From: CAZAEL01 sp964484135 | Lineage (GTDB): Bacteria > Elusimicrobiota > Elusimicrobia > FEN-1173 | DNA: 18,287 nucleotides | Assembly: GCA_964484135.1 (NCBI GenBank) | Contig: CAZAEL010000046.1 | Span: 1 to 18,287, forward strand | Reading direction: 5' to 3' | Shown here: piece after piece, positions 1 to 4,815 of the stretch | How positions within the stretch are numbered: the first letter of the stretch is position 1 | Layout of the letters: every line of letters begins with the position of its first letter | Translations under genes and position numbers: made by a program | Notes under the pieces: model-generated | The model's input: only the letters and a program-made list of their open reading frames with translations | Database searches by the model: none | Told to the model about the DNA's origin: nothing

Positions 1-1
1 G

Positions 2-260
<259 letters not shown>

Positions 261-310
261 GAAAAAGCCCGCCGCGGCTGAATTTGTTCGTTAGACATCA
301 AGGAGACATC

Positions 311-787
311 ATGACGGTCAAGCGTATGGACAACGTCGGCATCGTGGTGGAAGACATCGACGCCGCCATTGAGTTCTTCACCGAACTTGGCCTCGAGCTC
401 GAGGGGCGCGCCCCGGTCGAAGGAGACTGGGCGGATGGCGTCACCGGATTGCGCGGCATGCGGGTCGAGATCGCCATGATGCGCACGCCGGACGGCCACA
501 GCCGGCTCGAGATCTCCCGCTTCCTCGCGCCGCCCGTGGCCGCCGATCACCGCGGCGCCCCGGTGAACGCGCTCGGCTACCTGCGCGTCATGTTCACCGT
601 GGAGGACATCGACGATACGCTTGCCCGGCTCCGCAAGCGCGGCGCGAAGCTGGTCGGCGAAGTGGCCCAGTATGAAGACATGTATCGGCTCTGCTACATC
701 CGGGGTCCCGAAGGAATTCTCATCGGGCTCGCCCAACAGCTCGGGCAGCGGACTTCCCGAACGAACCCCATGAAACGCAAGCGTTGA
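311..787 (+). CDS. VOC-family (glyoxalase/bleomycin-resistance fold) protein
   Basis: A 158-residue protein with two beta-alpha-beta-beta-beta modules typical of the vicinal oxygen chelate superfamily. Module 1 starts at MDNVGIVVEDIDAAIEFFTELG (residues 6-27) and module 2 at LGYLRVMFTVEDIDDTLARL. The end, GPEGILIGLAQQL, is the classic last strand with the Glu that often binds metal. The first-strand metal ligand, usually His (D-H-V-G), is Asn8 here, and the equivalent His of the second module also seems replaced. It may therefore bind metal poorly or have a non-glyoxalase role. The ATG at 311 is preferred over TTG 284 because AAGGAG lies at 300-305, five bases ahead, and the fold starts right after it. 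The substrate cannot be predicted. It probably shares a transcript with the upstream reductase-like gene. Confidence 0.85.
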   Translation: MTVKRMDNVGIVVEDIDAAIEFFTELGLELEGRAPVEGDWADGVTGLRGMRVEIAMMRTPDGHSRLEISRFLAPPVAADHRGAPVNALGYLRVMFTVEDIDDTLARLRKRGAKLVGEVAQYEDMYRLCYIRGPEGILIGLAQQLGQRTSRTNPMKRKR

Positions 788-846
788 GGACTGAAGAATC
801 GGCGTCTCACCCGCTCTTCGGCGCCAGCGTTGGGCCATGGGGGCCC

Positions 847-875
847 TTGACAAAGTATACTCTTTAGTGTACACT
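847..875 (+). promoter_or_regulatory. Promoter of the toxin-antitoxin operon
   Basis: TTGACA at 847-852 is a consensus -35 box. TACACT at 870-875, after exactly 17 bases, is a 4-of-6 match to the -10 box. A strong ribosome site (AGGAGG, 883-888) and the antitoxin ATG (893) follow. The -10 box lies inside the second palindromic operator, so a repressor bound there would block the polymerase. Confidence 0.75.
854..875 (+). promoter_or_regulatory. Two palindromic operators for antitoxin autoregulation
   Basis: Two perfect palindromes lie within the promoter: AGTATACT (854-861) and AGTGTACACT (866-875), with centres 13 bp apart. The second holds the core TGTACA, and the first the variant GTATAC. 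Known YefM antitoxins repress their own operon by binding adjacent long and short palindromes with a TGTACA core, so this layout fits the Phd/YefM gene just downstream. That this antitoxin binds here is inference. Confidence 0.65.
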
Positions 876-892
876 TTGGGAAAGGAGGGTTT

Positions 893-1165
893 ATGACCCA
901 TACGATTACCTTAAAAGCCCTGCGCCCCGGCCTTCCCAAGGTGGCTGACGCCGTTGAATCAAAATACGACCGCTACGTCGTCACCAAGCGGGGGCATCCG
1001 GTCATGGTGCTTGTCAATCCCGAGGATTTCGAGGGTCTTCTTGAGACCATTGAGATCCTTTCGGACAAAAGCGCCGTTAAGCGTATCCGCGCCGCCCGAA
1101 AACAGGCCAAAGCCGGCAAAACCGTTTCCCTTGAGGCCCTTCGTTCCCGTTTAGAGAGTGTATAA
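893..1165 (+). CDS. Phd/YefM-family antitoxin
   Basis: A 90-residue protein. The N-terminal half carries the Phd/YefM DNA-binding and dimerisation fold: LRPGLPKVADAVESKYDRYVV, then TKRGHPVMVLVNPEDFEGL. The motif 'R-x-G-x-P-V-x-V-L-V-x-P-E-D-[FY]' is the family hallmark. The C-terminal part (about residues 58-90) is charged and probably disordered until it wraps the toxin. Family members neutralise a cognate RelE-like toxin and repress their own promoter, alone or with the toxin. The start is supported by AGGAGG at 883-888. The last 8 bases overlap the toxin gene, so translation is probably coupled. Palindromic operators sit inside the promoter just upstream. Confidence 0.9.
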   Translation: MTHTITLKALRPGLPKVADAVESKYDRYVVTKRGHPVMVLVNPEDFEGLLETIEILSDKSAVKRIRAARKQAKAGKTVSLEALRSRLESV

Positions 1166-1418
1166 AGTAGAACTGACCCGCCAGGCCGAGAAAGAGCTTG
1201 AGGGGGTATTCCGTTCCGACCGCTCGCTCTATGAGCGTTTCCTGAAAGCCTTCCACACCATAGCCCAAGACCCTGTCCAAGGCAAACCATTGCATGGCCC
1301 ATTGCGCGGCCTGTCTTCCTACAGGTTGGGCAGCTATCGCATCCTTTACGAGACGTATCACAGCCGTCTTGTGGTCGTCATCATCGATCTTGGCCACAGA
1401 AAAGGAATCTATAAATAG
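1158..1418 (+). CDS. RelE/ParE-superfamily toxin
   Basis: An 86-residue protein starting at GTG 1158 and overlapping the antitoxin gene by 8 bases. It has the compact RelE/ParE fold: an N-terminal strand (YKVELTRQAEKELEGV), two helices, then HGPLRGLSSYRLGSYRILYE, and a final strand VVVIIDLGHRKGIYK. The 'L-x-G-x-x-x-x-R-x-G-x-[YF]-R-[IV]-x-Y' pattern and the closing 'GHR-x-x-[IV]-Y' are typical of RelE-type ribosome-dependent mRNA interferases. ParE-type gyrase poisons share the fold, so the target is not certain. No clear Shine-Dalgarno site precedes the GTG, which fits coupling to antitoxin translation. A perfect intrinsic terminator 36 bases downstream closes the operon. It looks intact. 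Confidence 0.9.
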   Translation: MYKVELTRQAEKELEGVFRSDRSLYERFLKAFHTIAQDPVQGKPLHGPLRGLSSYRLGSYRILYETYHSRLVVVIIDLGHRKGIYK

Positions 1419-1453
1419 CCCAATAAGTCATTGCATGGGAACCGGATAAAAGG

Positions 1454-1487
1454 AAGGCCTGCGGCCGTTTCGGCCGCAGGCCTTTTT
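1454..1487 (+). terminator. Intrinsic terminator after the toxin-antitoxin operon
   Basis: A perfect 14-bp stem pairs AAGGCCTGCGGCCG (1454-1467) with 1471-1484 around a TTT loop. The T-run 1483-1487 follows on the plus strand. It sits 36 bases after the toxin stop codon and ahead of a separate promoter for the glycosyltransferase. Confidence 0.9.
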
Positions 1488-1549
1488 CGTCGCTTGGCCG
1501 CCCCCGGGGCCCGGGCGGGGCCATCGGTGCCGGGGAGAAGCGCGAGCGA

Positions 1550-1578
1550 TTGCGGATCGATGTCGGGAAGCGTATAAT
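1550..1578 (+). promoter_or_regulatory. Probable promoter of the glycosyltransferase gene
   Basis: A perfect TATAAT lies at 1573-1578, with TTGCGG at 1550-1555 exactly 17 bases upstream (3 of 6 matches to the -35 box). The -10 box is only 11 bases from the ATG at 1590. If used, the transcript would be nearly leaderless, or translation would start further in. Confidence 0.5.
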
Positions 1579-1589
1579 CGGGAACGATC

Positions 1590-2408
1590 ATGCGGCCCGT
1601 TAAATCATCAAACCCCGAAAGAGTTTTCGGCGGCCCGCCCCGCGATGTCACGGACGTCTTTGTCAGCATCATCATCCCCGTCCATAACGCCGAAAGACAT
1701 CTTCGCAAATGCGTCCGGAGCGTGCGTCGCTACACCAGCCTTCCCCACGAGCTGATCATCGTGGACAACGCCTCTCGCGACGGGGCGCGGGGATATGTTC
1801 GGACCCTTTCGGACGCCAGGGTCGTGGCTTTTTCGCGCAACAGGGGCTTTGCCCGGGCCGTGAACGCCGGGATGCGGCTGGCAAAAGGCGATTTTTTCCT
1901 CTGGCTGAACAGCGACGCCATGGTGACCCCCGAATGGCTGGAGGGGCTCCTCGCCCACTGGTTTTCGAAAAAGAGGGTTGCGGGCGTCGGGCCGTGCACG
2001 GATTGCCCCCCGATCCCGCAGTTTTGCGTGCCCCCGCCGGCGGAAGAAAAAGACATCGTCCCGTTTTCCATGGCATGGCGTTTGCGAAACATCGGCCGCG
2101 CAAAAGAGGTCATCGGGTTGACCGGGTTTTGTTTCTTGACGAGCCGGCAAGTCGTCCGTAAGTTGGGGTATTTGGACCAACGTTTTTCCCCGGCGGGTTT
2201 TGAGGATTATGATTTCTGCGTGCGCGCCCGCAAGGCGGGGTACAAGATCATCCTCGCGGAAGACGTCTATGTCCATCATGCCAGCGGGCGCAGTTACAAA
2301 TCCACGGAAGAGAGAGAGCGGGTTCTGGAAAGAACAAGGCAAATGTTCATCGCGAAGTGGGGGCGACGCCTGGCCGTCCCCTATCTCCGGAAGCTGGCGT
2401 CCCTGTAA
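1590..2408 (+). CDS. Family 2 glycosyltransferase
   Basis: A 272-residue cytoplasmic GT-A-fold enzyme that transfers a sugar from a nucleotide sugar to an acceptor, probably in surface polysaccharide or glycan synthesis. The nucleotide-binding strand is VSIIIPVHNAERHL (25-38), followed by ELIIVDNASRDG (54-65) and the RNRGFARAVNAGM segment (83-95). The DXD-like motif is NSDA (107-110). LTGFCFLTSR (177-186) and GFEDYDFCVRARKAGYKI (203-220) form the acceptor/catalytic region with the acidic ED pair 205-206. HH 229-230 is a late family feature. The pattern resembles WbbL-type rhamnosyltransferases, but the sugar is not predictable. There is no membrane helix. The 20 residues before the fold are unusual, so the true start might lie inside. 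Translation lacks a clear ribosome site. The gene stands alone between the toxin-antitoxin terminator and the tRNA zone. Confidence 0.9.
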   Translation: MRPVKSSNPERVFGGPPRDVTDVFVSIIIPVHNAERHLRKCVRSVRRYTSLPHELIIVDNASRDGARGYVRTLSDARVVAFSRNRGFARAVNAGMRLAKGDFFLWLNSDAMVTPEWLEGLLAHWFSKKRVAGVGPCTDCPPIPQFCVPPPAEEKDIVPFSMAWRLRNIGRAKEVIGLTGFCFLTSRQVVRKLGYLDQRFSPAGFEDYDFCVRARKAGYKIILAEDVYVHHASGRSYKSTEERERVLERTRQMFIAKWGRRLAVPYLRKLASL

Positions 2409-2513
2409 CTGGGGCCCGCCATTTTCTTTAAATTTGGCGGCCTGCTTACGGACGCCGCCGAGGCGCTGAGGCGGCAGGCCCTGAAAGGGGCCCGTCGCTC
2501 GCCCGCGCAGAAC

Positions 2514-2563
2514 GTCGCGGCCTGTTCGCCGCGACAGCGCCCCAGGGGGTTTTGAACCCCTGG
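2514..2563. other. Two adjacent hairpins
   Basis: GTCGCGGC (2514-2521) pairs perfectly with 2528-2535 around a 6-base loop. CCAGGGG (2542-2548) pairs with CCCCTGG (2557-2563). The second hairpin is also the T-arm-like part of the split tRNA relic read on the minus strand. Neither has a T-run. The stretch 2409-2875 has no protein gene that I can support. It holds these hairpins, the relic and a further hairpin at 2703-2744. Confidence 0.5.
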
Positions 2564-2704
2564 CACCCTCCTCTAAAGCCAGCCCAGCCGGGGTCGCGCC
2601 CGCCAGTGGCGGGCGTCTGCGACGGGCCGAACAGGCCCCGGTTCCTCAAGTTGGCCTCCCCCCTATGGCCTAGAAAGGGCCGTGACCGTCTAGTCGATGG
2701 GGTG
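2538..2704 (-). pseudogene. Split tRNA-Glu-like relic with about 85 inserted bases
   Basis: Read on the minus strand, 2704 down to about 2663 matches the 5' half of the intact tRNA-Glu at 2876-2947. It has the same positions 8-9 and GACT/GGTC D-stem (D-loop shrunk by four bases) and the same CGGCC stem followed by the CTTTC of the anticodon loop (CTTTCTA instead of CTTTCAA). About 85 bases later, 2579 down to 2538 resembles its 3' half, with AGGGG-TTCAAAA and an acceptor-like TGGGGCG. The two end segments can pair as an acceptor stem with one mismatch (CACCCCA with TGGGGCG). The inserted part carries a strong hairpin (about 2594-2625, core CGCCCGCC/GGCGGGCG). It is not a functional tRNA as written. 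Confidence 0.55.
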
Positions 2705-2744
2705 CCTGGCCGAAGGCAAAGCGCCTTGAATGGCGCTTTGGGCA
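2703..2744. other. Strong hairpin beside the tRNA-Glu relic
   Basis: CAAAGCGCC (2717-2725) pairs perfectly with GGCGCTTTG (2732-2740) around TTGAAT, and GTGCC (2702-2706) can pair with GGCAC (2740-2744) outside it. On the minus strand this lies just 5' of the relic, in the same place that a hairpin precedes the intact tRNA-Glu. Confidence 0.45.
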
Positions 2745-2864
2745 CTTCAGCCAAGCTTGGGCACGGGCGCGAGTTCGTGAGCGCACCGGTGAGGGGTGCC
2801 ACCAAATGTTTCCGTGCACCCCGAGGCTGGCCGACCTCAAAGACCGGTCGACAGCAAAAAAATT

Positions 2865-2959
2865 GCCGGCAAGCGTGTCCCCAAGGGGATTTGAACCCCT
2901 GCTACGGCCTTGAAAGGGCCGTGACCTAACCGCTAGTCGATGGGGACACGCTTGCCGGC
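2865..2959 (-). repeat. Inverted repeat extending the tRNA-Glu acceptor stem
   Basis: Bases 2865-2883 are the exact reverse complement of 2941-2959 (19 bp). Seven of these pairs are the tRNA acceptor stem, and the other twelve extend it into the flanks. On the minus strand the outer arm is followed by AA and a T7 run (2862 down to 2856), so the structure could also act as a terminator for the tRNA transcript. Confidence 0.75.
2876..2947 (-). tRNA. tRNA-Glu (anticodon UUC)
   Basis: A 72-base cloverleaf on the minus strand. The acceptor stem GTCCCCA/TGGGGAC has discriminator A at 2876. The D-stem is GACT/GGTC with loop AGCGGTTA. The anticodon stem CGGCC/GGCCG encloses loop CTTTCAA, with anticodon TTC at 2914-2912. 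The variable loop is TAGC and the T-arm is AGGGG-TTCAAAT-CCCCT. All stems pair, with one G-T pair in the D-stem. CCA is not encoded, so it must be added after transcription. The gene lies 40 bases downstream of tpx on the same strand and may share its transcript. Confidence 0.95.
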
Positions 2960-2969
2960 GGCAAGCGTG
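2947..2969 (-). other. Hairpin between tpx and tRNA-Glu, competing with the tRNA stem
   Basis: CACGCTTGCC (2947-2956) pairs perfectly with GGCAAGCGTG (2960-2969) around GGC. The copy nearest the tRNA also takes part in the 19-bp inverted repeat that extends the acceptor stem, so the two pairings exclude each other. The 12-mer CGGCAAGCGTGT occurs directly repeated at 2867-2878 and 2959-2970, flanking the tRNA. There is no T-run, so this looks like a processing or pausing element more than a terminator of tpx. Confidence 0.6.
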
Positions 2970-2987
2970 TAAGTCAAACAGCTGTTT

Positions 2988-3503
2988 TTACGCCTTCACC
3001 GCCCCTTTGAGCGAATTCAGCGCGGCCTCGTAGTTGGGCTCCTGGGTGATCTCCGGCACCTGCTCGGTGTACACCACCTTGCCGGACTCGTCCAGCACGA
3101 CCACGGCCCGGGAGAACAGGCCGGCCAGGGGGCCGTCCGTGATCCGCACGCCGTACGCGGTCCCGAAACCGGCGTCCCGCAGTTCCGACGTGGTGACCAC
3201 GTTCTTGATGCCCTCGGCGCCGCAGAAGCGGTTGTGGGCGAAGGGCAGGTCCTTGGACACGCCCAGCACCACGGTGTTGCTCAAGGAGGCGGCCTCCTTG
3301 TTGAAACGGCGGACCGACGCGGCGCACACGCCGGTGTCGATGCTGGGGAAGATGTTCAGGACCACTTTTTTGCCGGCCAAGTCCTTCAAAGAAACGTCGG
3401 ACAGGTCCGTCTTGGTGAGCCGGAAATCCGGCGCTTTGGAGCCGACCGCGGGCAGATTGCCCGAGGTGTTCACGGGGTTTCCCTTGAATGCGACGCGAGC
3501 CAT
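2988..3503 (-). CDS. tpx: Thiol peroxidase (atypical 2-Cys peroxiredoxin)
   Basis: A 171-residue protein, about the normal length for Tpx (E. coli Tpx is 168). It reduces hydrogen peroxide and organic or lipid hydroperoxides with electrons from thioredoxin. The peroxidatic Cys60 lies in FPSIDTGVCAASVRRFN and the resolving Cys94 in SKDLPFAHNRFCGAEG, the two diagnostic Tpx motifs, so the enzyme should form an intramolecular disulfide. The N-terminal APDFRLT and the loop GVRITDGPLAGLFSRAVVVLDE match the family. The ATG at 3503 is chosen because GGGAGGAA lies about 9 bases upstream and the protein then starts MARVAFKGNPV, like other Tpx proteins. The open frame continues upstream through the 167-bp repeats, but that extension is translated repeat and is not conserved. 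tRNA-Glu follows 40 bases downstream. Confidence 0.95.
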   Translation of the reverse strand: MARVAFKGNPVNTSGNLPAVGSKAPDFRLTKTDLSDVSLKDLAGKKVVLNIFPSIDTGVCAASVRRFNKEAASLSNTVVLGVSKDLPFAHNRFCGAEGIKNVVTTSELRDAGFGTAYGVRITDGPLAGLFSRAVVVLDESGKVVYTEQVPEITQEPNYEAALNSLKGAVKA

Positions 3504-3546
3504 AATTTCAATTCCTCCCTTGATAGGAATGTCTTTTAAAAATGGT

Positions 3547-3880
3547 GGTCCGGAGGGATTCGCCCCTCCGGCCGAAACGCTTTCCGACTCCCGCGTCTCG
3601 GCCTGCGGGCGGCCCACTCGCTGACGGGCCCTCACACCCTTTTCCTCCCATAAGGTCGGCGCTCGTGGGCGTTCGAATCCCTCCGAGAGGAAAATGTCCA
3701 TCAAAAAATCATGGGTCCGGAGGGATTCGCCCCTCCGGCCGAAACGCTTTCCGACTCCCGCGTCTCGGCCTGCGGGCGGCCCACTCGCTGACGGGCCCTC
3801 ACACCCTTTTCCTCCCATAAGGTCGGCGCTCGTGGGCGTTCGAATCCCTCCGAGAGGAAAATGTCCATCAAAAAATCATG
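3547..3880. repeat. Tandem duplication of a 167-bp unit carrying the 3' end of tRNA-Lys
   Basis: Two copies, 3547-3713 and 3714-3880, appear identical by eye over the unit. Each begins with GGTCCGGAGGGATTCG, the same 16 bases that open the intact tRNA-Lys (its 3' end on the minus strand) at 3881-3896, and each ends with a stretch like CATCAAAAAATCATG. Inside each unit, on the plus strand, is a second T-arm-like piece (GTTCGAATCCCTCC). TTTTCCTC can also pair with a later GAGGAAAA within the unit. There is no gene here: open frames on both strands are translated repeat. The tpx leader just to the left shows faint similarity to the unit's end. This fills the gene-free stretch 3504-3878. Confidence 0.9.
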
Positions 3881-3950
3881 GGTCCGGAGGGATTCGAACC
3901 CTCGGCCCCTCGCTTAAAAGGCGAATGCTCTACCCCTGAGCTACGGACCC
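3879..3950 (-). tRNA. tRNA-Lys (anticodon UUU)
   Basis: A 72-base cloverleaf on the minus strand. The acceptor GGGTCCG/CGGACCC has discriminator A at 3879. The D-arm is GCTC-AGGGGTA-GAGC. The anticodon arm TTCGC-CTTTTAA-GCGAG has anticodon TTT at 3918-3916 and one G-T closing pair. The T-arm is GAGGG-TTCGAAT-CCCTC. CCA is not encoded. A short T-run follows the 3' end, and downstream on its own strand lie two 167-bp units that each repeat its 3' end. Confidence 0.95.
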
Positions 3951-3968
3951 CTATGGTTAGCAACGGGC

Positions 3969-3988
3969 GCCCTGAGCTACGGGCCCCT
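3969..3988 (-). pseudogene. Fragment of a tRNA 5' end
   Basis: On the minus strand this reads GGGGCCCGTAGCTCAGGGCG, nearly the first 20 bases of the tRNA-Lys just beside it (GGGTCCGTAGCTCAGGGG). No anticodon or T-arm follows in the right place, since the intact tRNA-Lys begins about 20 bases on. It is a leftover 5' fragment, perhaps from the event that duplicated the 3' end on the other side. Confidence 0.6.
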
Positions 3989-4000
3989 AAAACGCATCTA

Positions 4001-4016
4001 TTTTTGAATACAAAAA
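4001..4016. other. AT-rich hairpin upstream of tRNA-Lys
   Basis: TTTTTG and CAAAAA pair around AATA, and outer GCAT/ATGC can pair too. It marks an AT-rich patch in otherwise GC-rich DNA, upstream of the minus-strand tRNA-Lys. It may contain that tRNA's promoter or end a plus-strand transcript. The interval to about 4160 shows nothing else that I can support. Confidence 0.35.
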
Positions 4017-4160
4017 TCCATGCCATCGCCCGCGTCCGGCAAAGCGTCCCAACCGGGTGTTTTTCAGGGGTGGCGGCGGCTTTGGCGGTGGGTGATTGTA
4101 GCAATTTTCAGGGGCCCGGAAAACAGAAAATGGGGCCTTTTCCCGGGGGTGAAAAAAGCC

Positions 4161-4195
4161 TTGACAAAGGGGGGTCCGGGGGGCAAACTTACAGT
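4161..4195 (+). promoter_or_regulatory. Promoter of the riboswitch-controlled operon
   Basis: TTGACA at 4161-4166 is a perfect -35 box. The -10 box is less clear: CAAACT at 4184-4189 has ideal 17-base spacing but 3 of 6 matches, while TACAGT at 4190-4195 matches 4 of 6 with a long spacer. Either would start RNA near 4196-4202, just where the first riboswitch begins. Confidence 0.5.
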
Positions 4196-4196
4196 G

Positions 4197-4340
4197 CGAC
4201 AAAGGCAACCCGCCGCGAAAGTGGCGGGGCGCAAAGTTAACGGGGCTAAAGAGAGACATTCTCCATGTTCGCGGCGAAAGCCGCGGACATCCGTCGGGAA
4301 ACCTTCCCGCCGGAGCCGGCCGAGCTGCCGATCAGGAAGC
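4197..4340 (+). promoter_or_regulatory. GEMM-I (c-di-GMP-I class) riboswitch, first of two
   Basis: The core of the GEMM-I aptamer is present in order: GGCAAC (4204-4209), a stem CCCGCC-GC closed by a GAAA tetraloop (4217-4220), GCGCAAAG (4229-4236), GGGGCTAA, then a long P2 region with a hairpin around GGCGAAAGCC, and the closing GAGCTGCCGAT near 4323-4333. In known GEMM-I RNAs the G of GGC, the A of GCAAAG and a late C contact the dinucleotide, and all can be placed here. Differences from the consensus are one A fewer in the GGCAAA stretch and G for A before CGCAAAG, so this copy is the more divergent. A terminator follows at 4414-4454. Ligand identity (c-di-GMP versus cGAMP) is inferred from the retained G. 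Confidence 0.8.
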
Positions 4341-4396
4341 CAGTGCCAAGTGCCGAGTTGAAGAGGTTCCAACTTGGAACGCGGAACTGGGAACTG
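4341..4396. repeat. Dispersed GTTCC/GGCACTTGG-type repeat, copy 1
   Basis: This stretch is made of short degenerate units: AGTGCCAAGTGCC, then GGTTCCAACTTGGAAC, then CGGAACTGGGAACTG. Its reverse complement has the same blocks in the same order as 5226-5308, where they fall inside the PorV-like gene's signal-peptide region. Such low-complexity families are often scattered in a genome, but I cannot count other copies from this window. Confidence 0.6.
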
Positions 4397-4413
4397 ATTC
4401 TGAAGGCAGCTCA

Positions 4414-4454
4414 AAAAGGCCACCCGTGCTCTGCGCGAGGTGGCTTGTTCTTTT
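4414..4454 (+). terminator. Terminator after the first riboswitch
   Basis: GCCACC (4419-4424) pairs with GGTGGC (4439-4444). The inner CGTG/CGCG pairing leaves a small loop and one bulged A, and the tail TTGTTCTTTT runs to 4454. It lies about 75 bases after the first aptamer and before the second, as expected for an expression platform acting by transcription termination. Confidence 0.7.
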
Positions 4455-4485
4455 CATCCGCTCGATAAATCCCTCTTAACCGAGG

Positions 4486-4615
4486 GGTCCGGCGCCGAAG
4501 AGGCGCCGGAGGCAAACCCGCCGAAAGGCGGGGACGCAAAGCCGCGGACCTAACGACCGTGACACGTGTCACATAACACGTGAAACGATCCAGGGTGGCC
4601 GGGTTGCCGAAGGAA
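4486..4615 (+). promoter_or_regulatory. GEMM-I (c-di-GMP-I class) riboswitch, second of two
   Basis: A near-consensus GEMM-I aptamer: GGCAAACC (4511-4518), a CCGCC/GGCGG stem with GAAA tetraloop (4523-4526), GGGACGCAAAG (4531-4541), CCGCGGACCTAA, a P2 arm whose tip contains the perfect palindrome GTGACACGTGTCAC (4559-4572), and GGGTTGCCGA at 4601-4610. The ligand-contacting G, A and C of known c-di-GMP-I RNAs are all present. It is preceded by a hairpin (TCCGGCGCC with GGCGCCGGA, 4488-4510) that would compete with the usual P1 pairing. Two further hairpins (4644-4662 and 4671-4734) and a terminator (4777-4801) lie between it and the first gene. Confidence 0.92.
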
Positions 4616-4670
4616 GAGGGGGCCCCAGCGAGGGTTCCCCTTTGGCGGGGTCGGGTCCCGCCGATCAGAA

Positions 4671-4744
4671 GGAGTCAGGCCGGGGACGGTCCCTATGTAT
4701 CCAAGGGCGTCCCCAGACACCAGGGCCGGACTCCCTCCCTTTAG
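4671..4744 (+). promoter_or_regulatory. Long hairpin in the leader after riboswitch 2
   Basis: GGAGTC-A-GGCC (4671-4681) pairs with GGCC-G-GACTCC (4724-4734). Inside this, GGGGAC (4682-4687) pairs with GTCCCC (4709-4714) and TCCCT with AGGG. A weak CTCCCTTTAG tail follows. A smaller hairpin GGCGGG/CCCGCC (4644-4662) precedes it. Together they make the 200-base leader between aptamer 2 and the start codon highly structured. Confidence 0.5.
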
Positions 4745-4776
4745 CGACGGCCGGCGCGGTTTTCGAGCGGAAGCTT

Positions 4777-4801
4777 GAAAGACCGGGTCGGCCGGTTTTT
4801 T
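4777..4801 (+). terminator. Terminator just before the first structural gene
   Basis: AAGACCGG (4779-4786) pairs with CCGGTTTT (4792-4799, one G-T pair) around GTCGG. The T-run is 4796-4801. It ends 14 bases before the ATG at 4816 and only a few bases before the GGGGGAG ribosome site, so it fits as the switchable terminator of riboswitch 2. An upstream CGGCCG (4748-4753) is complementary to CGGCCG at 4789-4794 in the terminator and is a candidate antiterminator. Confidence 0.7.
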
Positions 4802-4815
4802 CGCGGGGGAGAACG

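Noticed and set aside
2959..2970. The 12-bp direct repeat flanking tRNA-Glu considered as phage or element att sites
   Set aside because: Only 92 bp lies between the copies, there is no integrase, and the repeat barely overlaps the tRNA. It is better explained by the hairpin and inverted repeat.
3547..3880. Tandem repeat considered as a CRISPR array
   Set aside because: Only two 167-bp units with no spacers, and their sequence derives from a tRNA end.
3542..3939. Open frames in the 167-bp repeats on the plus strand, and the long N-terminal extension of tpx on the minus strand
   Set aside because: They are translated repeat and tRNA sequence. The residues simply repeat with the DNA unit, and Tpx proteins begin at the MARVAFKG position with a good ribosome site.
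4695..4778. Short ORF starting at ATG 4695 in the riboswitch leader
   Set aside because: About 27 codons with no recognisable product, lying inside a long hairpin. The upstream GGAG-like bases belong to the hairpin stem.
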